Assembly (NCBI GenBank): GCA_013138655.1
Contig: WTCI01000043.1
Coordinates: 1-15,737, forward strand
Direction of reading: 5' to 3'
DNA: 15,737 nt
Source: Desulfuromonadaceae bacterium
Lineage (GTDB): Bacteria > Desulfobacterota > Desulfuromonadia > Desulfuromonadales > Geopsychrobacteraceae
Below are positions 1-4,909 of this stretch, piece by piece (the stretch's first letter is position 1; every line of letters starts with the position of its first letter). Below the pieces are notes generated by a model. It did no database searches, had not been told where the DNA came from, and was given only the letters and a program-made list of their open reading frames with translations. The position numbers were made by a program, and so were the translations under genes.

Positions 1-5
1 GTGCT

Positions 6-112
6 GATGTGCTGGTGCCGCCCATTCCAAGGGCCGCATGAACCCATCCCTGGGGCTTGACTGTCGCCATCCGGGCGACAGACACCCTTTCCATGGGCAT
101 CACCAGCACATC
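6..112. repeat. Long imperfect palindromic repeat (REP/MITE-like)
   Basis: The outer arms are a perfect 12-bp inverted repeat, GATGTGCTGGTG at 6-17 and CACCAGCACATC at 101-112. The pairing continues imperfectly inward through CCCATTCC/CCATGGG and AAGGG/CCCTT. Inside is a second hairpin with an 8-bp perfect stem, CTGTCGCC (61-68) and GGCGACAG (74-81), around a 5-base loop. No ORF of note fits here. The architecture is that of a non-coding palindromic repeat. I cannot count genome copies from this window. It lies 70 bp upstream of the yggS start. Confidence 0.6.
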
Positions 113-126
113 TTGCTGAACAGTTA

Positions 127-178
127 CTGCCTAGCCAGTGTATTTTTTTTGTGAGACCATCATACTTTGTCCGGAGAA
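127..178. repeat. Repeat-like module shared with 9904-9957
   Basis: The stretch beginning TGCCTAGCCA and running through a T tract to CATCATACTTTGTCCGG aligns with 9904-9957 (TGCTTAGCCA, a T tract, then CATCAAACTTTGCCGG) at roughly 80 percent by eye, with a 2-base gap in the T tract. At 9904 the module overlaps the end of the 127-bp palindromic element and continues past it. Here the rest of that element is missing. It forms the immediate leader of yggS and supplies its ribosome binding site, GGAG at 173-176. Confidence 0.5.
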
Positions 179-185
179 GAGTCCG

Positions 186-884
186 ATGAACGATATTGCC
201 GCTAACCTCGCCGCTATCCATGAACGGATTGCCGCAGCCTGTGATCGGGCCGGCCGCAACCCGGAAGAGGTACGACTGATTGCCGTCTCCAAGGTGAAAC
301 CGGCCGCGCTGGTCGAGGCAGCTTTTGCCAGTGGGCAGTTGATGTTCGGAGAAAGTTATGTCCAGGAATTTCGCGACAAGGCTCCGCTGGTGCAAGCCCC
401 GGTCGAATGGCACTTTATCGGCGGTCTGCAGACGAACAAGGTGAAATACCTGCGTGGCCGGGTGGCGATGATCCACTCGGTCGACCGGCTGGCGCTGGCC
501 GAGGAGATCAACCGCCAGTGGCAGAAGATCGGCAGCCGCATAAAGATTCTGCTGCAGGTCAATATCGGCGACGAAACCAGCAAAGCGGGCTGCGCGGTGG
601 AAGATCTCGAATCCCTGGTGCGGGCTGTTGCCGAGTTGCCGAACCTGCAGATCTGCGGATTGATGTGCCTGCCCCCCTACTGCACTGATCCGGAAGAAGT
701 ACGCCCCTATTTCCGTCAACTGCGCGAACTGGCCGGACAGATCAAGCGACTGGCGCTGCCCGGTGTCGCCATGGCAGAACTGTCGATGGGGATGAGTGGT
801 GATTTTGAAGTGGCGGTCGAAGAGGGCGCAACTCTGGTGCGGATCGGCACCGCGATCTTCGGTGAACGAATCAGGAAAAACTGA
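186..884 (+). CDS. yggS: YggS/PROSC-family pyridoxal phosphate homeostasis protein
   Basis: This 232-residue cytoplasmic protein belongs to the single-domain, alanine-racemase-fold family that binds PLP and buffers the cell's free PLP pool; no catalytic reaction is established for the family. The PLP lysine is Lys36 in AVSKVKP, the same number as in E. coli YggS. Other family blocks are HFIGGLQTNK, a glycine-rich LSMGMSGDF and a C-terminal VRIGTAIFGER. The usual GENY motif reads GESY here. I chose ATG 186 over the in-frame GTG at 138 because GGAG (173-176) lies nine bases upstream, the family length fits, and the 16 extra residues (MYFFCETIIL...) come from the repeat-like leader. The stop overlaps the next start (TGATG), so it is first in an operon with the phosphatase and the membrane protein. 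Confidence 0.93.
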   Translation: MNDIAANLAAIHERIAAACDRAGRNPEEVRLIAVSKVKPAALVEAAFASGQLMFGESYVQEFRDKAPLVQAPVEWHFIGGLQTNKVKYLRGRVAMIHSVDRLALAEEINRQWQKIGSRIKILLQVNIGDETSKAGCAVEDLESLVRAVAELPNLQICGLMCLPPYCTDPEEVRPYFRQLRELAGQIKRLALPGVAMAELSMGMSGDFEVAVEEGATLVRIGTAIFGERIRKN

Positions 885-1528
885 TGGGCAAGAAACCTGA
901 ATACCTGCTTTTTGATCTCGACGGCACTCTGGTCGATTCTGTCGCGGATCTGACAAACTCCCTTAATCTGTTGGCCGATGAGTTGAAGTTTCCCCGGCTG
1001 ACGCGAGAGCGGGTCAAATCCATCATTGGCGACGGGGTCAGCAAACTGATCAAAAGAGCCTACGGAGAAGAAAATTACACACAAGAACAGCTTTTTCGCT
1101 TCCTCGCTATCTATGGTGAGCATCTTCTCGACAACACCTGTTGTTATCCCGGCGTAAAAGAGCTGCTCGCCAGCCATCCGGCCGAAAAACTGGCCCTGAT
1201 CACCAACAAGCCGCACCAACTGACGGTGAAGCTGTTAGCAGGACTGGATTTACTGCAATATTTCAAAATCGTCATCGGCGGTGACAGCTTCCCGGAAAAG
1301 AAACCTCACCCGCTCCCCGTGCAGAAAGCCCTGGAAGCGCTGGGTGCCGAGCCGGATCAGGCGGTCATGATCGGTGATCATCACACCGATCTGCATTCCG
1401 GTAAAGAGGCCGGCACGACTATCTGCTTCTGCAGTTACGGTTTGGGGAACACCGGTGGAGTTGTGCCCGACTTTACGGCGCAAACCTCAAGCGACCTTCT
1501 GCAACTCTTCTGCGGATCAGCTTCGTGA
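884..1528 (+). CDS. gph: HAD-family phosphoglycolate phosphatase-like hydrolase
   Basis: This 214-residue soluble hydrolase of the haloacid dehalogenase superfamily has a helical cap and resembles 2-phosphoglycolate phosphatase. HAD motif I is FDLDGTLVDS, with nucleophile Asp11 and acid/base Asp13. Motif II is LITNKP, the motif III lysine lies in KKPHPLP, and motif IV is MIGDHHTD, which binds Mg2+. All catalytic residues are present and the length is normal. The start codon shares one base with the yggS stop, so it should be translationally coupled. Phosphoglycolate from oxidative DNA damage is the typical substrate, but relatives act on other sugar phosphates and pyrophosphate, so the substrate is an inference. 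The family assignment is firm and the symbol is less so. Confidence 0.85.
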   Translation: MGKKPEYLLFDLDGTLVDSVADLTNSLNLLADELKFPRLTRERVKSIIGDGVSKLIKRAYGEENYTQEQLFRFLAIYGEHLLDNTCCYPGVKELLASHPAEKLALITNKPHQLTVKLLAGLDLLQYFKIVIGGDSFPEKKPHPLPVQKALEALGAEPDQAVMIGDHHTDLHSGKEAGTTICFCSYGLGNTGGVVPDFTAQTSSDLLQLFCGSAS

Positions 1529-2826
1529 GCCATTCCCGGCTGACCTTGAAAGAAATATCGCTGTTCTTCTTCCCGCTGTTGCTCAACGTCCAGCTGATGA
1601 GTGTTTCTCACACGATTATCAACGGAGCCCTGGCGCGGCTGGAGGATTATATCACCGCCCTGGCGGGGATGTCGGTCGCGCTGGTCATCCACCTGTTTGT
1701 CGCGTCCCCCTCATACCAGAATCATACCGTCACCATTGCCATGGTTCGGGGGCGCAAATCGATGTACAGCGTGCTGATTTTTATCGGCCTGGTGGCGACC
1801 TACGTGGCTGTCATGCTTTCGCTGATTGCCTTTTCCCCGCTTGGTGACCTGTTGCTTGTCCGGCTGCTGGGAGCACCGCCGGAGGTTGCTCAGGCGGCCC
1901 GCGACGCTCTCTATATCCTGTCCGTGCTCCCTTTTTTCACCGGGCTGCGTGGCTTCTGCCAGGGATTGATTATTCAGGCTCGTCGCACCAGCCTGGTTTC
2001 CGCTGCGACGGGGGTCCGCGTTGGCGGTTTGTTCGGGTTGCTGGCCATCGGCCGGGGCTGGTTTTCCGGCGCCCAGCTTGGCGCCTTCGCCCTGGTCGGC
2101 TGCGTCATTATCGAAACCCTCGTCATCGTCTTTCTCGCCTGGAGAGTGCACCTGCCGTTGGAACGTGGCGAGACGGAAAAAACCACCGGGGAAATCCTGC
2201 GTTATTCTTTCCCTCTGGCCTATTCCTCCTGCCTGCAACAGACCATTCCCTTATTGATCAGCGCAATCATCGGCCGTCTGTCGGACGGTACGCTGGCTCT
2301 GGCGGCGTTTGGTGTGATCCGCGGCTTCCTGTTTTTACTGGCCGGGCCGATGCGCAACCTGCAACAGGTCTACCTGACCTTGGTCAAGTCTGCTGCTGAT
2401 TACCGGAGGATCGTCCGCTTCAACCTGCTGGTCTCTTCCGCTATGGGGTTGCTGATCCTGTTGACCGCCGGGCCGCTCAACCACTTGATCCTTGGTCAAC
2501 TCCTCGGCGTTGAAACCGAATTACGTCACTACCTGCGCTGGGCGCTGGCAGCCTGTACCCTCTTCCCGATCCTCTACGGAGCCAATAACCTGTTGCGCGG
2601 CTGGTTTGCCGGTGCTCACCAGACCGGCCAACTGGGTCGTTCGACAGCTCTCAAAAGTTCTTTTCTTCTGTTGCTCTGGTGGCCGATCGTCAAATTTCAG
2701 CCACCGGTCTCCGGGATTATCATCGCTATCGCCCTGTTGCTCTGTGCCGAGGGTCTCGAAGCTCTTTATCTGCGCATCCAGCGACAACAGCAACCGGCTG
2801 AACTCCGCCGACTGGCACCGCTGTAA
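1525..2826 (+). CDS. MATE/MOP-type polytopic membrane transporter
   Basis: A 433-residue, very hydrophobic protein with about twelve predicted membrane segments by eye, starting around residues 10-30 (ISLFFFPLLLNVQLM). The overall look is of the MOP flippase superfamily (MATE efflux, polysaccharide flippase and ANK-like branches): two six-helix halves joined by a charged loop (HLPLERGETEKTTGEILRYS) and a re-entry motif FPLAYSSCLQQTIPLLI at the start of the second half. I do not recognise a specific substrate. The GTG start overlaps the gph stop by four bases (GTGA) and the Shine-Dalgarno is poor, so translation probably depends on coupling. The next ATG (1597) would remove the first helix. 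Drug or lipid-linked cargo export is a guess. It closes the yggS-gph operon. Confidence 0.7.
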   Translation: MSHSRLTLKEISLFFFPLLLNVQLMSVSHTIINGALARLEDYITALAGMSVALVIHLFVASPSYQNHTVTIAMVRGRKSMYSVLIFIGLVATYVAVMLSLIAFSPLGDLLLVRLLGAPPEVAQAARDALYILSVLPFFTGLRGFCQGLIIQARRTSLVSAATGVRVGGLFGLLAIGRGWFSGAQLGAFALVGCVIIETLVIVFLAWRVHLPLERGETEKTTGEILRYSFPLAYSSCLQQTIPLLISAIIGRLSDGTLALAAFGVIRGFLFLLAGPMRNLQQVYLTLVKSAADYRRIVRFNLLVSSAMGLLILLTAGPLNHLILGQLLGVETELRHYLRWALAACTLFPILYGANNLLRGWFAGAHQTGQLGRSTALKSSFLLLLWWPIVKFQPPVSGIIIAIALLLCAEGLEALYLRIQRQQQPAELRRLAPL

Positions 2827-2947
2827 CCTTGCAATCCCTGGAAGAATCGGCATAAATCTCCCAAGCTCCGATCTGCTTAACAGAAGATAAACCGTAACTA
2901 TTCAGCACATCCCGCTCTTTTTATTCCGGCGACATTGCTGCCCTGCT

Positions 2948-2969
2948 CCCTCCCCTGATAAGGGGAGGG
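2948..2969. repeat. GC-rich hairpin repeat, left member of an inverted pair
   Basis: A perfect 9-bp stem, CCCTCCCCT and AGGGGAGGG, encloses the loop GATA. It is followed by a G-rich tail, GTCGGGGTGGGG. No U tract follows on either strand, so it is not an obvious terminator. Its mirror partner is at 3089-3108 with the tail on the opposite side, which resembles paired REP units. Confidence 0.6.
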
Positions 2970-2986
2970 TCGGGGTGGGGTTGTCT

Positions 2987-3061
2987 TTACGCATCAACCT
3001 TCACCCGCCGCTGACCTGTCAATAACTGCTGAATCAGAGCTTTTTCCTCTTGTTTCCTCTT
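2987..3061 (-). pseudogene. Fossil C-terminus of a type I restriction specificity subunit (HsdS)
   Basis: Read on the minus strand, this frame ends ...QEEKALIQQLLTGQRRVKVDA followed by TAA at 2989-2987. The block EKALxQQLLTGxRRVKV is the typical extreme C-terminus of many HsdS subunits, the end of the second conserved coiled-coil region that follows the target recognition domains. The remaining 24 residues keep sense codons and a proper stop. Upstream (higher coordinates) the frame runs into the poly-C hairpin at 3080-3108 and loses all resemblance. No hsdM, hsdR or target recognition domain is in the window. I therefore read it as the last trace of a lost type I restriction-modification locus, cut off by a hairpin repeat. 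The match is from memory of the family and is short. Confidence 0.6.
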
Positions 3062-3079
3062 TACCGCCGGTAAAAACAC

Positions 3080-3110
3080 CCCCCCCAATCCCCCCTTGAC
3101 AGGGGGGAGG
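3080..3110. repeat. GC-rich hairpin repeat, right member of an inverted pair
   Basis: A perfect 8-bp stem, TCCCCCCT (3089-3096) and AGGGGGGA (3101-3108), encloses the loop TGAC and is preceded by a run of C. Relative to the hairpin at 2948-2969 the flanking C/G-rich tail is on the other side, so the two are in inverted orientation about 120 bp apart. Confidence 0.6.
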
Positions 3111-3150
3111 TTAACTGCTGCGCCACTCGCGCCCTGCCGGAGTACAAAAT

Positions 3151-3264
3151 ATGGACCCGCTGAACCGTTACGATAAACCTTTATTTTCCGATGACAAGGA
3201 GCGGTATTTTATGCTTAAATGCCGGCCTTGTCAGAAGATTTTGTGCCGTGATGGCAATCGATAA
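3151..3264 (+). CDS. Possible 37-residue cysteine-containing small protein upstream of efp
   Basis: An ATG at 3151 with GGAG eight bases upstream (3139-3142) opens a 37-codon frame ending TAA at 3262-3264. The stop abuts the AAGGAG ribosome binding site of efp. The peptide begins MDPLNRYDKPLFSDDKERYF and contains LKCRPCQKILC, a CxxC plus a third cysteine. I do not recognise it. It could be a real small metal-binding peptide, a leader that keeps ribosomes near the efp start, or chance. The good Shine-Dalgarno and the exact fit against efp favour translation, but the evidence is thin. Confidence 0.3.
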   Translation: MDPLNRYDKPLFSDDKERYFMLKCRPCQKILCRDGNR

Positions 3265-3276
3265 AAGGAGTTGAAC

Positions 3277-3840
3277 ATGTACAGCTGCTCAGATTTAAAG
3301 AAAGGCCTGAAACTGCTCATCGACGGTGAACCGCACGTCATCGTGCAATATGACTTCACCAAACCGGGCAAAGGCCAGGCTCTCTATAAATGTAAACTAC
3401 GCAATATGATCACCGGTGCCCTGTTCGATAGAACTTACCGTAGTGGTGAATCCTTCGCTCCTGCCAGCCTGGAAGAACGGGATATGCAGTACCTGTATCA
3501 GGATGAGACCGGTTACGTTTTTATGGATCAGAAAACCTACGAGCAGGTCATCCTGAGCGAGGCGACCCTTGGTGATGAAAAATATTTTCTGGTGGACAAT
3601 ATGGAAGTCAAAATCCTCATGTACGGCGATACCGGTATCGGCATTACCCTGCCCAACTTCGTTAACCTGCGTGTGACCCAGTCCGATCCCTGGGTCAAAG
3701 GGGATACCGCGGCCGGGAACAACAAACCTGCGACGGTCGAGACCGGCTATACCCTGCAAGTCCCCTCTTTCGTTGAAGAGGGAATCCTGATCCAGATCGA
3801 CACACGAACCGGTGAATATGTCACCCGGGTGAAGGAATAA
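3277..3840 (+). CDS. efp: Elongation factor P
   Basis: EF-P binds the ribosome between the P and E sites and relieves stalling at polyproline stretches. The protein has 187 residues, normal for the family, with the KOW-like N-terminal domain (MYSCSDLKKGLKLLIDG), the modification loop FTKPGKGQALY, and two OB-type domains ending GILIQIDTRTGEYVTRVKE. Lys32 at the tip of the loop corresponds to E. coli Lys34, which is beta-lysylated. The flanking Pro-Gly-Lys-Gly is the type used by EpmA, whose gene follows. ATG 3277 is preferred over TTG 3271 because AAAGGAG (3264-3270) is six bases upstream. efp and epmA form a two-gene unit with a one-base gap. Confidence 0.96.
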   Translation: MYSCSDLKKGLKLLIDGEPHVIVQYDFTKPGKGQALYKCKLRNMITGALFDRTYRSGESFAPASLEERDMQYLYQDETGYVFMDQKTYEQVILSEATLGDEKYFLVDNMEVKILMYGDTGIGITLPNFVNLRVTQSDPWVKGDTAAGNNKPATVETGYTLQVPSFVEEGILIQIDTRTGEYVTRVKE

Positions 3841-3841
3841 C

Positions 3842-4753
3842 GTGGCACAAAACTGGCAGTTGGCCCGCAAACGGCCCACGCTTGAAAAACGGGCCCGAAT
3901 CGTCCAGGCGATCCGGGCCTTCTTCGTCGCTCACGGTTTCCTCGAAGTGGAAAGCCCACAACGAATTCCCGCCAACGCCCCCGAACCGTATATCGACGCG
4001 GTTCCCTCCGCAGACTGGTTTTTACAGACGTCTCCCGAACTTGCCATGAAACGCCTGCTGGCCGCCGGCTATGGCAACATCTTCCAGATCAGTCACTGCT
4101 GGCGGGCTGGGGAACGCGGCAAACAGCATCTGCCGGAATACACCATGCTTGAATGGTATCGACCGGACTGCGATTACCGGACCATGATGGATGACTGCGA
4201 AAATCTTCTGAATGCTCTGGCACCGGCCTCACAACTCAACTACCAGGGCCGAACAATCGATTTAACCCCCCCCTGGCCACGCATGACAGTGAAAGAAGCG
4301 TTCTCAGATTACACACAAACATCTCTGAAAGAAGCCTTGGCTCAAGACAGGTTTGATGAGGTTATCAGCCTGGAGATTGAGCCCAAACTCCCCACGGACA
4401 AACCGCTGTTTTTACTGGAATACCCTGTCAGTCAGGCGTCTCTGGCCCGGGTCAAGCCGGGGGATGACAGTGTTGCGGAACGTTTTGAACTCTATGTCGG
4501 AGGGATAGAGTTGGCGAACGCTTTTTCTGAGTTGACTGATGCAGAGGAACAACGCTGCCGGTTCACCATTGACGAAGCAGCACGCCGTTTTTTCGGAAAA
4601 ACGCCCTACCCGACACCGGAACCGTTTCTCAATGAACTCTCCAACCTGACTTCCGCAACCGGAATTGCGCTCGGAATTGATCGGCTGATCATGTTGCTGA
4701 CCGACTGCAATGATATTTCCGAAACTGTTGCCTTTACTCCCGAGCAACTCTGA
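3842..4753 (+). CDS. epmA: EF-P--lysine lysyltransferase (EpmA/GenX/PoxA)
   Basis: This is a class II lysyl-tRNA synthetase paralogue lacking the N-terminal anticodon-binding domain. It activates (R)-beta-lysine and attaches it to the EF-P loop lysine. Its 303 residues consist of the catalytic core only. Visible blocks are FLEVESPQ (33-40), LQTSPELAMKRLLAAG (61-76), the motif 2 region ISHCWRAGERGKQHLPEYTMLEWYR (from about 83), GIELANAFSELTD, and motif 3 IALGIDRLIMLL near the C-terminus. Translation starts at GTG 3842, one base after the efp stop, with AAGGA inside the efp end as ribosome binding site. Adjacency to its own substrate gene makes the assignment very secure. The partner aminomutase EpmB is not in this window. 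Confidence 0.95.
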   Translation: MAQNWQLARKRPTLEKRARIVQAIRAFFVAHGFLEVESPQRIPANAPEPYIDAVPSADWFLQTSPELAMKRLLAAGYGNIFQISHCWRAGERGKQHLPEYTMLEWYRPDCDYRTMMDDCENLLNALAPASQLNYQGRTIDLTPPWPRMTVKEAFSDYTQTSLKEALAQDRFDEVISLEIEPKLPTDKPLFLLEYPVSQASLARVKPGDDSVAERFELYVGGIELANAFSELTDAEEQRCRFTIDEAARRFFGKTPYPTPEPFLNELSNLTSATGIALGIDRLIMLLTDCNDISETVAFTPEQL

Positions 4754-4762
4754 AAGTGGTAA

Positions 4763-4789
4763 GGATGCGCAAAGGAACCCTCTGCATCC
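4763..4789 (+). terminator. Weak hairpin after epmA
   Basis: GGATGC (4763-4768) and GCATCC (4784-4789) can pair, with a short inner AGG/CCT stem. There is no U tract, so it is at best a weak or factor-assisted end of the efp-epmA transcript. Confidence 0.2.
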
Positions 4790-4804
4790 AGTACATCCAC
4801 AATC

Positions 4805-4906
4805 TCAGTTATGTTCTGTTTTCAACAACGCCTCAATCTGATATCGTTCTTCCTGGGTAAGCCGCGTGTTGCCTCTCTGCCCATTGGATTGCTGATGGAG
4901 ATCCCT
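4805..4906 (-). pseudogene. Fossil N-terminal fragment of an IS30-family transposase
   Basis: On the minus strand, an open frame from 4906 down to a TGA at 4807-4805 encodes a peptide whose second half reads NTRLTQEERYQIEALLKTE. LTxEERYQIxALLK is the typical beginning of the N-terminal helix-turn-helix of IS30-type transposases. No continuation (expected SQREIA..., then STISRE) is found on the other side of the stop, and no DDE domain or terminal inverted repeats are visible, so only a scrap remains. It lies exactly between epmA and the ribosome binding site of the sensor kinase. The identification is from memory of the family motif, over about 20 residues. Confidence 0.55.
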
Positions 4907-4909
4907 TCA

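Larger units (their letters stand above)
2827..3276. other. Gene-poor gap with hairpins, an hsdS fossil and a tiny ORF
   Basis: This 450-bp gap has no ordinary gene. It contains an inverted pair of GC-rich hairpins (2948-2969 and 3089-3108), a minus-strand HsdS C-terminal fragment between them (2987-3061), and a 37-codon ORF ahead of efp (3151-3264). In 2827-2940 I see nothing recognisable on either strand, and no hairpin with a U tract that would end the yggS operon. No convincing sigma-70 promoter for efp is visible. Confidence 0.6.

Noticed and set aside
138..185. GTG start that would extend YggS by 16 residues
   Set aside because: The extension is a translation of the repeat-like leader. 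ATG 186 has a good GGAG site, matches family length and puts the PLP lysine at 36.
716..1219. Long minus-strand ORF of 167 codons opposite yggS and gph
   Set aside because: It is the antisense shadow of two well-supported genes and has no family resemblance.
4811..4909. 33-residue N-terminal extension of the hybrid kinase
   Set aside because: It overlaps the minus-strand IS30 fragment and would bury the signal peptide. ATG 4910 has GGAG upstream and starts the signal peptide exactly.
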